Shown in pieces: positions 9,206 through 18,038 of a DNA stretch of 64,000 nucleotides. The translations under genes were made by a program, and so were the position numbers. The DNA lies in NCBI GenBank assembly GCA_016868665.1, contig VGGK01000005.1, forward strand, positions 1 through 64,000, in the 5' to 3' direction. Source of the stretch: Chlorobiota bacterium (lineage in GTDB: Bacteria; Bacteroidota; Chlorobiia; Chlorobiales; Chlorobiaceae). Position 1 is the first letter of the stretch, and the number at the start of each line of letters is the position of its first letter. Below the pieces are notes generated by a model. The model saw nothing but the letters and a program-made list of their open reading frames with translations, was not told the DNA's origin and did no database searches.

Positions 9206-11113
9206 TCAGATTTCAATGCTGATTCCGCCATAGTAAAAGGAACCACTGCTGCCCGGCCCATAGACATTGCCATACGCATCCTCGACCTTCCTGTCGAATA
9301 CGTTATCGACTCCGGCAGAGACCTTTACCTGCGAGGTTAGTGTTTTCGATGCCTGCAGATTCACAATGGAATATCCGGCACTTTTCAGTCCGGCACCGAT
9401 AGAACGCGTGCCGACGGTCACAAGCCGGACATTACCATTGAAACCGGCCGGCTTATTTCGCCAGGCAAGCTTAAGAACATTTGACAGATCCGGCACATAG
9501 AGCAAAGCCTGACCTGTCGCCTTGTTCTCGCTCTCAAGCCAGGTCAGCTCATCGGAAAGCTCGAACCCTCCCGGCAGCTTAAGAGATGCCGATACTTCAA
9601 GCCCCTGCGTCATGGCATCGGCGATATTCTCCATTCTGTTGACCGGTATCCTCGGACTTGAACCTTCATACGACCCGGTGAAAACCTCCGCTATCATATC
9701 CCTGATATCGTTCCTGAATGCCGTCAGACCAAGCGAGAATCCATTATGAGCGAGATCCGCACCGATCTCCCGGGTTTTCGAAGTTTCCGGTTCGAGATCG
9801 GAATTCGGCAGCAGTATCCGATTGATGGTATAGGGCGAACCGGAGTAGAGTTCAAAAGCTGTCGGCGCACGAAACCCTTCACCATAGGCCGCACGCAGGC
9901 GCAGTATATCGCTCAAGCGGTATGCAAGATTTATTCTCGGACTGAAAACCGATCCGAAACCGGAGTGATCGTCGTAACGCAACCCGAGAACTGCCTGAAA
10001 CCTGTCGCCAAGTGACACCTCGTCTTGCAAAAAGAGGGCGAAATTCTCAATATCGCTCTCAAGACCATCGTCAATCCGATCATCCGTTCTGTATTCCATA
10101 CCCGCAGTCACGATATGCCCGTCAATAACCTTTCCTCTCCAGCGGCCTTCGTACTGCGCAGAAACCTGCTCCACGTCATGCAGTTCCGGAGCCGTATTGT
10201 CGCGGGGAATCAGCTTCAGACCCCAGTCGTATTCTGACCGCGACAGGCGCAACAGCAACTCCGAACTTTCCCCCAACTCATGCTGCAGCTCGATACTGCC
10301 GGTAAACCGGTCGGAATTGTTGAACCAGTCGTTCTCCTTGTTTCTCTTCGGACGGATACCCTCTCGTTCGACCTCGGCATAGATCACCCCAAGACTTACC
10401 GTTGTCCTATCGCCCGCCTGCCAGACCAGACGACCGGCACCGGATGCGATGCGCATATCGTCGCCATCGGTTTTCCTGTCGGCAGGGTCAAAATCGAAAC
10501 GACCCTTATCGGAGAAAGAACCCGCAAGAACATACCCGAGCGAACCGGTACTGCCGCTTACGCCGGCTTCAAATACCGTCTCTTCCGCTTCGCCATGGCG
10601 GCTTTCGCCGTAACGGGAACTCAACCATGCCTTCGACGGCCCGGAAGGCTTCTTCGTTATGACATTGACAACGCCGGCAATGGCATCGCTGCCATAGAGC
10701 GCCGAACCCGAACCACGCACAATTTCGATGCGCTCGATGATGCCTGCCGGAATCTCCACAAGATCAACCTTATCCTGGAATCCCGACGGCAACCTGACGC
10801 CATCGAGCAAGACCAGCGTAGAACTGCTCCCGAGCCCCCGCATGCGGACGACGCTCTGGCGTCCGCTGGTCGGCTCAAGCGTAACGCTCTGAGCCTCAGC
10901 AAGAATCTGATGCAGCGTCTCAGCGCCCATCTCCGCTATCTCGACCGCAGTGATTATCTCTATGGCCGCCGGAACCTTACTGACTGACGTCTCCGCAAGA
11001 GTCGCAGTCACAACGGTTTCATCGAGCGTGAAGCGAGACTCAGCCTCTTCCGCCTGAAGCGGCGCTGAAGAAATCAACAACAGCGCCAAAAGGGTGTAAT
11101 CTCTTTTTCTCAT
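9206..11113 (-). CDS. TonB-dependent receptor, siderophore/cobalamin type
   Basis: A 635-residue outer-membrane receptor with a signal peptide (MRKRDYTLLALLLISSAPLQA) and a TonB box near LDETVVTATL. The plug carries VVRMRGLGSSSTLVLLDGVR and [20 protein letters not shown]. The barrel includes the LRAAYGEGFRAPTAFELY motif common to this class and ends SFYYGGISIEI. It is similar in plan to the BtuB-like receptor at 647-2494 but does not share its leader or signal peptide. An AT-rich 136-base gap separates it from the DUF2292 gene upstream; a hairpin there may serve as promoter-proximal control. Substrate not assignable from sequence alone. Confidence 0.85.
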   Translation of the reverse strand: MRKRDYTLLALLLISSAPLQAEEAESRFTLDETVVTATLAETSVSKVPAAIEIITAVEIAEMGAETLHQILAEAQSVTLEPTSGRQSVVRMRGLGSSSTLVLLDGVRLPSGFQDKVDLVEIPAGIIERIEIVRGSGSALYGSDAIAGVVNVITKKPSGPSKAWLSSRYGESRHGEAEETVFEAGVSGSTGSLGYVLAGSFSDKGRFDFDPADRKTDGDDMRIASGAGRLVWQAGDRTTVSLGVIYAEVEREGIRPKRNKENDWFNNSDRFTGSIELQHELGESSELLLRLSRSEYDWGLKLIPRDNTAPELHDVEQVSAQYEGRWRGKVIDGHIVTAGMEYRTDDRIDDGLESDIENFALFLQDEVSLGDRFQAVLGLRYDDHSGFGSVFSPRINLAYRLSDILRLRAAYGEGFRAPTAFELYSGSPYTINRILLPNSDLEPETSKTREIGADLAHNGFSLGLTAFRNDIRDMIAEVFTGSYEGSSPRIPVNRMENIADAMTQGLEVSASLKLPGGFELSDELTWLESENKATGQALLYVPDLSNVLKLAWRNKPAGFNGNVRLVTVGTRSIGAGLKSAGYSIVNLQASKTLTSQVKVSAGVDNVFDRKVEDAYGNVYGPGSSGSFYYGGISIEI

Positions 11114-11182
11114 AGTTGCGCCAAATGGATTTATATCTATTTAGAATATTTATAAATAAAAAACATGAAACAGCAATATACC

Positions 11183-11208
11183 CCGATAAAACAAAAGGTT
11201 TTATCCGG
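11183..11208. terminator. Hairpin between DUF2292 and receptor genes
   Basis: Stem GATAAAAC (11185-11192) with GTTTTATC (11198-11205), extended by flanking CC/GG with a bulge. There is no clean U-tract on the minus strand, so it may be a weak terminator, attenuator or operator-like dyad for the receptor at 9206-11113. Confidence 0.4.
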
Positions 11209-11249
11209 CTTTATGAATTAAATGGGATCCGTATCAGTAAAATCCACGA

Positions 11250-11468
11250 TCATTTTTCCGAACTTCCGGGATCAGCCTGACCCTGCTTGAATTTCATACG
11301 GCTGTTAGCGCTTGAAGTCAAATCAAATCGGCGCTTCTCCCTTTTCTCTACCTGAACGATTCGTGCGTCATGAATGGTAACCACTACCTCTCCATAAGAA
11401 ATATCAGCAATACACCGCATAATCTCGGTTACAATGCGCGGCTCGATGTCATGGGTTTTACAACTCAT
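11250..11468 (-). CDS. DUF2292 (YezD-like) small protein
   Basis: A 72-residue protein whose first 46 residues fit the DUF2292 pattern: a helix (IVTEIMRCIADISYG) and a strand (EVVVTIHDARIVQVEKREKRRF). The charged tail is variable. The role of the family is unknown; members are small and often stand near transport genes. It lies upstream of a TonB receptor gene on the same strand, with a hairpin in the gap. A modest ribosome site (AGAGAT) precedes the ATG. The upstream gap to the terminator at 11589 is about 120 bases and shows no other gene. Confidence 0.75.
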   Translation of the reverse strand: MSCKTHDIEPRIVTEIMRCIADISYGEVVVTIHDARIVQVEKREKRRFDLTSSANSRMKFKQGQADPGSSEK

Positions 11469-11588
11469 TGATCTCTTGTTGTTCGATTGTTGTCAGAATA
11501 ACATAGATAAAGACCGGAATAGCGGCACAAATACTTTATTTCGACTAAATATAAATTAAAATCCGGATATTCAAATTTCAATCGCGAA

Positions 11589-11627
11589 TAAAAACGGGAG
11601 ACCGTCCTTGAAAAGACTGTCTCCCGT
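11589..11627 (-). terminator. Strong rho-independent terminator
   Basis: Stem ACGGGAGACCGTC (11594-11606) with GACTGTCTCCCGT (11615-11627), nearly perfect. It is followed on the minus strand by TTTTTATT. It ends the hflX-to-DUF4332 unit. Confidence 0.9.
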
Positions 11628-11698
11628 ATTACACATGATAACCGTTTGCGGCATTAAACAATACCCGGCACGGCAATCGATCGCAGGAAAGCTTGCTG

Positions 11699-11937
11699 TC
11701 AGTAAGTCACAACCCTGGCAAGGGATTCAGCCTGAACGATCCATTCGCTTATCTGTTCGAACGACGGAAGCTGCAGCACAAGCTTCTTTTTGGAATTAAG
11801 CGCATTGATTTTCGCTTGCAGATTCGAAGGATTACGCTGGGCAAGTTCGGGCACGGTATCGACGCCGGCAGCTTCGAGCAACCCCGAATACGACGCGCCG
11901 ATACCCTTTATCCTTGCCGGATCGGCGCGGAAAATGC
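11699..11937 (-). pseudogene. 5'-truncated DUF4332 (helix-hairpin-helix) relic
   Basis: Reading from about 11937 gives DPARIKGIGASYSGLLEAAG and then VDTVPELAQRNPSNLQAKIN to the end VQAESLARVVTY. This matches the C-terminal half of DUF4332 proteins, which carry helix-hairpin-helix repeats (KGIGASYSGLLEAAGVDTV) and are usually about 130 residues. The first half is missing: an in-frame TAA lies just upstream, and the only start inside is a TTG at 11881. It is therefore a remnant, or a short expressed fragment of about 60 residues. It lies just after a DUF4412 lipoprotein gene and before a strong terminator. Confidence 0.55.
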
Positions 11938-11957
11938 ATGGTTATAATATGTACAAA

Positions 11958-12782
11958 TTATTGCCCTTGTTGCGTGCCCATCCGTTCCTGCATTTTTTTC
12001 ATCGCAGCTTCCATCTTTTCACGCTGCCCGGGTGAGATGTTATAGTTCATGGTTGGCAATTCGGTTTTCGTGTAACCCGCCGGAACCGCGAATAATGCCG
12101 CATCAAGCCCCTTTTTTTCGACCTTGACGAGCTCTGTGGTGATATTTGACGGAGACTGTACCATTTTCACGGGAAAACCGTCGTATCCTGCAGCTTTCAT
12201 CTTTTTGGCGAATTCCGGCATATCCTTGTCACGCGTGCTCTGCATCCTTGCAAAAGTGGCATAGTCAAGCACATCTTTGGAAACCCACATATCGGATACC
12301 TGATCTCCCTGACTTATCCTGATATGCGTGCAGGAATAGCCATTGACGGTTTCCTTGCCAAGATTTTCAATTTTCGCATCCTTGAATAAATCCGAATAAC
12401 CCTCTTTTTCGGCGGCATCCTGCATCTCATCGGTATCGATAACGGTATAGGTACTGTTGCTCTCGTTGAGCATATAGACAAGATTCGGCGTTTCGGAAGG
12501 AGACAGAATAACCATCTGCATGCCGGCCGGCATATTTTTAATATCGGATTTCGTTTCCATGCGCACGCCTTCTTTTGCGATGAACATTCTTGTCTCGGTG
12601 CTTCCCGCTTCGGGAATGGTGGTGCGCATGGTCAGGATGCCCTCGAATTCGCGAGAAAAAGAAAGCAGCGAGCCTCCGCTCCCGTCTGCCGGTTTTTCGC
12701 CGTCTTTGGCAGTGTTGCCGCATGATGAGAGCGACAGGAGGGTAAAGAGTGCCAGAAGATAAACTGGAATGAATTTACGCAT
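11958..12782 (-). CDS. DUF4412 lipoprotein
   Basis: A 274-residue protein with a type II signal peptide ending LSLSSCGN, so probably an outer- or inner-membrane lipoprotein. The domain between about 45 and 235 (FEGILTMRTTIPEAGSTETR, GVRMETKS, ENLGKETVNGYSCTHIRI, DMWVSKDV) fits DUF4412, a beta-rich periplasmic domain of unknown role. The C-terminal 30 residues (SPGQREKMEAAMKKMQERMG) are a charged, Met-rich helix. It lies 29 bases after the sensor-like gene on the same strand, so it is likely in the hflX-ybeY transcript. Function not known. Confidence 0.75.
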   Translation of the reverse strand: MRKFIPVYLLALFTLLSLSSCGNTAKDGEKPADGSGGSLLSFSREFEGILTMRTTIPEAGSTETRMFIAKEGVRMETKSDIKNMPAGMQMVILSPSETPNLVYMLNESNSTYTVIDTDEMQDAAEKEGYSDLFKDAKIENLGKETVNGYSCTHIRISQGDQVSDMWVSKDVLDYATFARMQSTRDKDMPEFAKKMKAAGYDGFPVKMVQSPSNITTELVKVEKKGLDAALFAVPAGYTKTELPTMNYNISPGQREKMEAAMKKMQERMGTQQGQ

Positions 12783-12811
12783 GGCAGTAGATGATTATGT
12801 TAAAAAAACCT

Positions 12812-13384
12812 TCACTGCGGACGAAGGAGCCGGCTGAACGAGTAAACAAAAGCTATGGTTCCGATTCGCTCGTTCAGCCCCATCACCGGGACGATAAACA
12901 TGCTGCTTCCTTCGGATATGGAATAGGATACGACCTCCTGAGATAAAGCATCCATGCCGGGATAGAGCGTGGAGAACGCATTTCCCTGCAGTTTCCTGTC
13001 CGTTGCGATCCTGACTGTGCCATCAGGGTCAAGGAGCATGACCGATCGGAACTGCTTGTGTCTGATGAGCTCAATAAAATACTCCTCCACCTGCCCGTAG
13101 TTCTGCTGTATCAGCTCCCGGCGTATTGCCCAGGCAAGCGGCATGGCAAACAGCCGGACATCAGAACGCTGTATATCGAGGGCCTGTTCATCAAGAAAAC
13201 GCTCATATCTCTGTTTCTCACGATCGGCATTCTCGGATGCCTCCCTGAGACGCCATTCTCCCGCATAATACATGAGAACCATGCTTCCTGCCAGCAGCAG
13301 AATAAGAACAGGAACGGCTACCCTGAAAAAACGTGCGCCTGCAGTACGTCGCTCCTGCTTTCCCGATACATCCTGATTTTCCAT
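12812..13384 (-). CDS. Membrane-anchored sensor-like protein (single TM, periplasmic domain)
   Basis: A 190-residue protein with one strong transmembrane helix (VAVPVLILLLAGSMVLMYYA, about 24-43), then a helical stretch and an extracytoplasmic domain. The segment QFRSVMLLDPDGTVRIATD looks like the PAS-like/CACHE fold of bacterial chemosensors (FRSVMLLDPDG, then GNAFSTLYPGMDAL and GLNERIGTIAFVYS). No kinase, HAMP or cyclase output domain is attached, so it is either a stand-alone sensor or a truncated one. It stops one residue after a final strand. It lies 17 bases after ybeY and 29 before the DUF4412 gene. Confidence in the fold is moderate and in function low. Confidence 0.55.
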   Translation of the reverse strand: MENQDVSGKQERRTAGARFFRVAVPVLILLLAGSMVLMYYAGEWRLREASENADREKQRYERFLDEQALDIQRSDVRLFAMPLAWAIRRELIQQNYGQVEEYFIELIRHKQFRSVMLLDPDGTVRIATDRKLQGNAFSTLYPGMDALSQEVVSYSISEGSSMFIVPVMGLNERIGTIAFVYSFSRLLRPQ

Positions 13385-13401
13385 GGGTTCATGGTTTCAT
13401 G

Positions 13402-13821
13402 TTATTCGATAACCGGCAGATGGCTGAGATAGAACTCTTCCTTTTCCTGCATCAGATTGCGTGCTTCAGTCGTCCGGTCGTCGAATCCCATGAGATGCAG
13501 CGCGGAATGAATGGTTACCCGCAGCAGTTCCTGATGTACGTCCGTACCGAATCTTCCGGCATTTTCTTCTATTACATCCAGAGATATATAAAACTCTCCG
13601 TCAACATCCGGACCGTCGTTGTATCGAAATGTGATGGTATCGGTAGCATAATCATGCTGCAGAAATTCCCGATTTATCCTGCGTATCATCTTTCGTCCGC
13701 AATAAACACCGACGATATTGTCGACGGCGCATCCCTCGGACACAAGCACCTCTTCTACAACGCGCCGAAGCAGCGCCTCGGGCAGCGGTTTTCTGGTCGT
13801 ATTAAAAATCTCCAGCGGCAT
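13402..13821 (-). CDS. ybeY: Endoribonuclease YbeY
   Basis: Single-strand-specific metal-dependent endoribonuclease acting in 16S rRNA 3'-end maturation and ribosome quality control. From MPLEIFNTTRKPLP (start ATG 13819-13821) it is 139 residues, near the family's usual 140-160; a longer reading adds 13 residues. Typical features are NREFLQHDYATDTITFRY and the metal site HSALHLMGFDD. The third ligand, usually His (HxxxHxxxxxH), reads Asp here, a variant I associate with Bacteroidetes/Chlorobi. The start overlaps the 3' end of hflX by 20 bases, consistent with translational coupling. Confidence 0.9.
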   Translation of the reverse strand: MPLEIFNTTRKPLPEALLRRVVEEVLVSEGCAVDNIVGVYCGRKMIRRINREFLQHDYATDTITFRYNDGPDVDGEFYISLDVIEENAGRFGTDVHQELLRVTIHSALHLMGFDDRTTEARNLMQEKEEFYLSHLPVIE

Positions 13822-15106
13822 ACTCTGTATGTTCTGTTGCGTTGACAAGCGCATCGACATGCTTGAGAAGTTTTTTATGCACCCTGAAGGTCAGATCGAC
13901 CTCTTCATCAAGATAATGCTTTTCAATCACTTCCGCATGATCGTAGATATAGCCGATCAGCTTGTAGTTCGACACATGTGTACGAATCTTCCTCTCCCGG
14001 AAATCTCTGGCCAGATGGTCGCTGACGGCATCTTTCAGAGCCGACAGATTGATGCCTCTGGCTGCCGAAATGAATACCGCTTCGGGAAAGCGCATCCGCA
14101 GTTCCCGGAGAACCGCGGGGTCTTCAAGAGCATCGATCTTGTTGAAGACCTCGATGATGTTCTCGTGCTCCACCCCGATCTCCTTCAGCGTCTGTCGAAC
14201 GACCTGCATCTGTTCCTCGAAACCGGGATGGCTGACATCGATGACATGCAGCAGAAAATCTGCCTGCAGCACCTCATCGAGCGTCGAACGGAAACTTTCA
14301 ACCAGTTTGTGCGGCAATTTCCGGATAAATCCGACGGTATCGGACAGAAGAACGAGTTTATTGATTTTCAGTTCGAGACGCCTGGTTTTGGTATCGAGCG
14401 TAGCGAAGAGCCGATTTTCGGCAAACGCGTCCGCCTCGGGACAGAGCGCGTTCATCAGCGTTGACTTTCCGGCATTGGTATATCCTACAAGCGCCACCCC
14501 GGGAATGGAGCGCCGGCCTCTGGTCTGTGTATCGTGCTGAAGAGAGACCTCTTTGAGCCTTTTCTTCAGCCAGGATATCCGGTTGCGCACAAGACGCCGA
14601 TCGGTCTCGATCTGCGTCTCTCCGGGGCCTTTGGTTCCTATGCCGCCCTTCTGCTTCGAAAGGTGGGTCCACTGCCCCGACAGCCGCGGAAGCATATATT
14701 CGAGCTGGGCAAGCTCAACCTGCATTTTCGCCCTGGCCGACTGCGCCCGAATGGCAAAAATCTGCAGAATCAGTCCGGTCCGGTCAATCACCTTGCAGTC
14801 GAAAGCCCGTTCCAGATTCCTTGCCTGCACAGGCGAAAGGTCGTCATCGACAATAACGATATCGACGCGCTCGTCATGGATGAACCCGACAAGTTCATCA
14901 ACCTTGCCCTTGCCGATATACGATGCGGGATCCGGCAGCCTGCGTTCCTGGATAATCGAAGCAAGCACATCCGCGCCAGCGGTATCGGCAAGTAAGGCGA
15001 GTTCGGAAAGATACTCCTCCACGTGGGCTCGGGGCATCTCGGGAGGAGAACATAAACCAATCAGCACCGCGCGTTCACGCGAACGGTCTAAAAAGGATGT
15101 ATTCAA
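13802..15106 (-). CDS. hflX: Ribosome-associated GTPase HflX
   Basis: A 434-residue GTPase that binds the 50S subunit and splits stalled or hibernating ribosomes. The N-terminal HflX domain (GKGKVDELVGFIHDERVDIV, DDLSPVQARNLE) is followed by the helical linker GGIGTKGPGETQIETDRRLV. The G domain shows GYTNAGKST (G1), DTVGFIRKLP (G3), NKID (G4) and SAARG (G5). Length is normal. It is first in a minus-strand unit with ybeY, diverging from crtB across 251 bases, so its promoter should lie in 15107-15357. Confidence 0.95.
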   Translation of the reverse strand: MNTSFLDRSRERAVLIGLCSPPEMPRAHVEEYLSELALLADTAGADVLASIIQERRLPDPASYIGKGKVDELVGFIHDERVDIVIVDDDLSPVQARNLERAFDCKVIDRTGLILQIFAIRAQSARAKMQVELAQLEYMLPRLSGQWTHLSKQKGGIGTKGPGETQIETDRRLVRNRISWLKKRLKEVSLQHDTQTRGRRSIPGVALVGYTNAGKSTLMNALCPEADAFAENRLFATLDTKTRRLELKINKLVLLSDTVGFIRKLPHKLVESFRSTLDEVLQADFLLHVIDVSHPGFEEQMQVVRQTLKEIGVEHENIIEVFNKIDALEDPAVLRELRMRFPEAVFISAARGINLSALKDAVSDHLARDFRERKIRTHVSNYKLIGYIYDHAEVIEKHYLDEEVDLTFRVHKKLLKHVDALVNATEHTEYAAGDF

Positions 15107-15357
15107 TAGGTAAAGATACTGTTACGTAAAAAAATCGATATAAAACGGTCTTTTGCGGTTTATTGTGATATTCGGCGCATTATTATATCTTGATGCGACA
15201 AAGAGAAAAAACGTATCGCTACCGTTAAAAGTTACACATTTCTGCTCTCATAAGCATACCGATTTACAGGACATGCGGCAATATGCCTGTATATCCTTGA
15301 ACCGTAACGCCCGTGGCGCCCAGTGGCGGAGTGTGAACAGTAAAGCACGCATGTTAC
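15107..15357. promoter_or_regulatory. Divergent promoter region hflX / crtB-like
   Basis: A 251-base gap between two divergently transcribed genes, AT-rich at 15112-15200 (e.g. TTATTATATC near 15179-15188). It must hold promoters for both directions. I could not fix individual -35/-10 pairs with confidence, and I see no other gene here. Confidence 0.5.
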
Positions 15358-16287
15358 ATGAATTACCGATATAATGGACAGACCACCGTGCAGGGAACGG
15401 ATGATACGCTCACCCTCGACGACGCCTACCGGTACTGCCGCGATATATCGAAACATCACGCGAAAACATTCTATCTGGCAACTCTTTTTCTTCCCAGGCG
15501 ACAGCAGAACCCTATTTTTGCGATTTACGCACTGCTGAGAACGGTTGACGACCTTGTCGACCTGGCCGAGGACAAGCTCACCAACGGACAGATTACCCGA
15601 CAGGAGATCAACGATCTCCTGGAGAACTGGAAAAACCGCCTGAAACGCTGCTATCAGGGAGAGATCGATCGCGACCCTATCATGATGGCATGGCACGATA
15701 CCCTGATAACCTACCCCATAGCCATCGAGCTGCCGCTCGATCTGATGGACGGCGTGGCAATGGACATCGAATTCAGTAAATTCGAGACCTTCGACGAGCT
15801 TTACGTTTACTGCTACAAGGTAGCTTCGGTCGTAGGGCTCATGACTTCGGAAATTTTCGGCTACAGCGACCGGCAGGCGCTTCAGCACGCCATAGAACTC
15901 GGTATCGCCATGCAGCTCACCAACATCCTGCGCGACATCGGCGAGGATATCGACCGCGGCAGGATCTATCTTCCCATGGAGGATCTCAAACGGTTCAATT
16001 ACAGCGAGGAGGAGTTCATGAAGAAAACCATGAACGGTAATTTCGTCGAACTGATGAAGTTCCAGATCGAACGGGCACGAAGCTATTACCGTTCTGCCGA
16101 AAAAGGCATTCCCATGCTTCAGAAAGAGAGCCGTTTCGCCGTCATGATCAGCAGCGAGAACTACTGCAACATCCTCAAGGCTATCGAAGAAAACGGTTAC
16201 GACGTATTCTCCAGAAGGGCTTACCGTTCCTTCTACCAGAAAATCAGCACCATACCTGCCATATGGTATAAAACACGACTAACGTAA
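15358..16287 (+). CDS. crtB: Squalene/phytoene synthase family, probably phytoene synthase
   Basis: Condenses two C20 (or C15) prenyl diphosphates head to head; in green sulfur bacteria this is the first step to chlorobactene-type carotenoids. It has 309 residues. The two Asp-rich motifs are RTVDDLVD (about 61-68) and [14 protein letters not shown] (about 198-211); HHAKTFYLA (about 33-41) and [12 protein letters not shown] are also typical. Two genes can look alike here: CrtB and the HpnC/HpnD squalene enzymes. The lineage makes CrtB likelier. The start is uncertain: no clear ribosome site precedes the ATG at 15358, and the domain begins about residue 18. lysS follows 55 bases on. Confidence 0.8.
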   Translation: MNYRYNGQTTVQGTDDTLTLDDAYRYCRDISKHHAKTFYLATLFLPRRQQNPIFAIYALLRTVDDLVDLAEDKLTNGQITRQEINDLLENWKNRLKRCYQGEIDRDPIMMAWHDTLITYPIAIELPLDLMDGVAMDIEFSKFETFDELYVYCYKVASVVGLMTSEIFGYSDRQALQHAIELGIAMQLTNILRDIGEDIDRGRIYLPMEDLKRFNYSEEEFMKKTMNGNFVELMKFQIERARSYYRSAEKGIPMLQKESRFAVMISSENYCNILKAIEENGYDVFSRRAYRSFYQKISTIPAIWYKTRLT

Positions 16288-16342
16288 ACCCAACCGGGTA
16301 ATCCTGTATCCTAACGTATTTTTATTCATATCAAACGCTATC

Positions 16343-17863
16343 ATGCCCAAAGAGAACCAGAACCGGAAACAATCGCAGTTATCACTTAACGACCAGATGC
16401 AGCGCCGTTACGATGAGCGCCTCCACCTTATGGAATCGGGGGTCAACCCTTACCCGTGTTCCTTCGACGTTAACGCCTGCTCTTCCGATATTATCGAATC
16501 CTTTCAGGACGAAGAACAGACAAGAGTCTCCGTAGCCGGCAGAATCATGACCATCCGCAAGATGGGCAAGGCATCGTTTTTCCATATACAGGACTCGAAA
16601 GGGCGCATGCAGATCTATCTTAAAAAAGACGATGTCGGCGATGCAGCCTACGCCATATTCAAACTGCTCGACATCGGCGATATCGTCGGAGTAAAGGGTT
16701 ATACCTTCAGAACGAAAACCGGCGAGGTCTCGGTACATGCCGAAACGTTTGAACTGCTCAGCAAATCACTGCGGCCCATACCGATAGCCAAGGAAAAGGA
16801 TGTTGACGGCCGGAAAGTGGTCTATGACGCCTTCAGCGATAAAGAACAGCGCTATCGGCAGCGCTATGTGGACCTGATCGTCAACCCGGAAGTCCGCGAT
16901 ACCTTCGTAAAACGCTCGGCTATCGTCGCCTTCATGCGTCAGTTCTTCACCTCGAGAGGCTGGCTGGAGGTCGAAACCCCGATCCTTCAGCCGATCTACG
17001 GCGGCGCTGCAGCCCGCCCGTTTACGACGCATCACAATGCGCTCGACATGCAGCTCTACCTCCGCATAGCCAACGAACTCTACCTCAAGCGGCTGATCGT
17101 CGGCGGATTCGACGGAGTGTTCGAGTTTGCCAAGGATTTCCGCAACGAGGGCATCGACCGCTTTCACAATCCCGAGTTCACCCAGGTCGAGCTTTACGTG
17201 GCATACAAGGATTACAACTGGATGATGGAGCAGGTTGAAGAACTGCTTTACAGAACCGCTCTGGCTGTCAACGGCTCCGACGTGGCAAGCTTCCTCGGCA
17301 GCGACATTTCGCTCAGACCGCCCTTCCGCCGCATCACCATCGCCGATTCCATCAGCGAGTACTGCGGCGTTGATATCAGCGGAAAAACCGAGCAGGAACT
17401 CCGATTGACAGCCAAGGACCTCGGACTCGAACTGGATCCGAAAATCGGTGCCGGCAAAATCATCGATGAAATCTTCGGCGAGTTCGTCGAACCCAGACTG
17501 ATTCAGCCGACCTTCATCACCGACTATCCGACCGAAATGTCACCGCTGGCCAAAGAACACCGCTCGAAACCCGGCCTTGTCGAACGGTTCGAACTGATTG
17601 CCGGAGGCAAGGAGCTCTGCAACTCTTTCTCGGAACTGAACGACCCGGTCGTCCAGCGCGAAAGGCTCGAAGCGCAGGCGAAACTGCGACAGCGCGGCGA
17701 CGACGAGGCGATGATCGTGGACGAAGACTTTCTCAGGGCGCTCGAATACGGCATGCCGCCCTGCGCAGGCCTCGGCATCGGCATCGACCGCATGGTGATG
17801 CTGCTCTGCGGCCAGGAGTCAATCCGCGACGTCATTTTCTTCCCGCACCTGAAACCCGAGTGA
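16343..17863 (+). CDS. lysS: Lysyl-tRNA synthetase, class II
   Basis: Charges tRNA-Lys in the cytoplasm. The 506 residues contain the OB-fold anticodon-binding domain (about 55-150: [20 protein letters not shown]) and the class II catalytic core. Motif 2 lies in [20 protein letters not shown] and motif 3 in [13 protein letters not shown]. The N-terminal [20 protein letters not shown] is characteristic of bacterial LysS. Length normal, with no truncation. It follows crtB by 55 bases on the same strand and is followed by a GC-rich terminator hairpin. Confidence 0.97.
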   Translation: MPKENQNRKQSQLSLNDQMQRRYDERLHLMESGVNPYPCSFDVNACSSDIIESFQDEEQTRVSVAGRIMTIRKMGKASFFHIQDSKGRMQIYLKKDDVGDAAYAIFKLLDIGDIVGVKGYTFRTKTGEVSVHAETFELLSKSLRPIPIAKEKDVDGRKVVYDAFSDKEQRYRQRYVDLIVNPEVRDTFVKRSAIVAFMRQFFTSRGWLEVETPILQPIYGGAAARPFTTHHNALDMQLYLRIANELYLKRLIVGGFDGVFEFAKDFRNEGIDRFHNPEFTQVELYVAYKDYNWMMEQVEELLYRTALAVNGSDVASFLGSDISLRPPFRRITIADSISEYCGVDISGKTEQELRLTAKDLGLELDPKIGAGKIIDEIFGEFVEPRLIQPTFITDYPTEMSPLAKEHRSKPGLVERFELIAGGKELCNSFSELNDPVVQRERLEAQAKLRQRGDDEAMIVDEDFLRALEYGMPPCAGLGIGIDRMVMLLCGQESIRDVIFFPHLKPE

Positions 17864-17916
17864 CAGGCAGCCTTCACATCACAAGAAAACCCGACCTCCG
17901 CTTCAGCGGATCCCCC

Positions 17917-17948
17917 GCACACCCCGGCAAATACCGGGGTGTGCGTAT
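17917..17948 (+). terminator. Probable terminator after lysS
   Basis: Perfect 11-bp stem GCACACCCCGG / CCGGGGTGTGC (17917-17927 with 17934-17944), then GTATTT. The T-run is weak but the stem is very stable. Confidence 0.65.
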
Positions 17949-18038
17949 TTCAGGCTCTTCGGCGTCAGGAACTATACAACAGCATTGAGCCTTGATAAAC
18001 AAAGAGTGTGTGTAAAGCCATACAAGAAGGAGAGAATA

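Noticed and set aside
13402-13821. YbeY metal site ending in Asp instead of His as a novelty
   Set aside because: This form (HSALHLMGFDD) seems usual in the Bacteroidetes/Chlorobi group from memory, so it is not reported as unusual.
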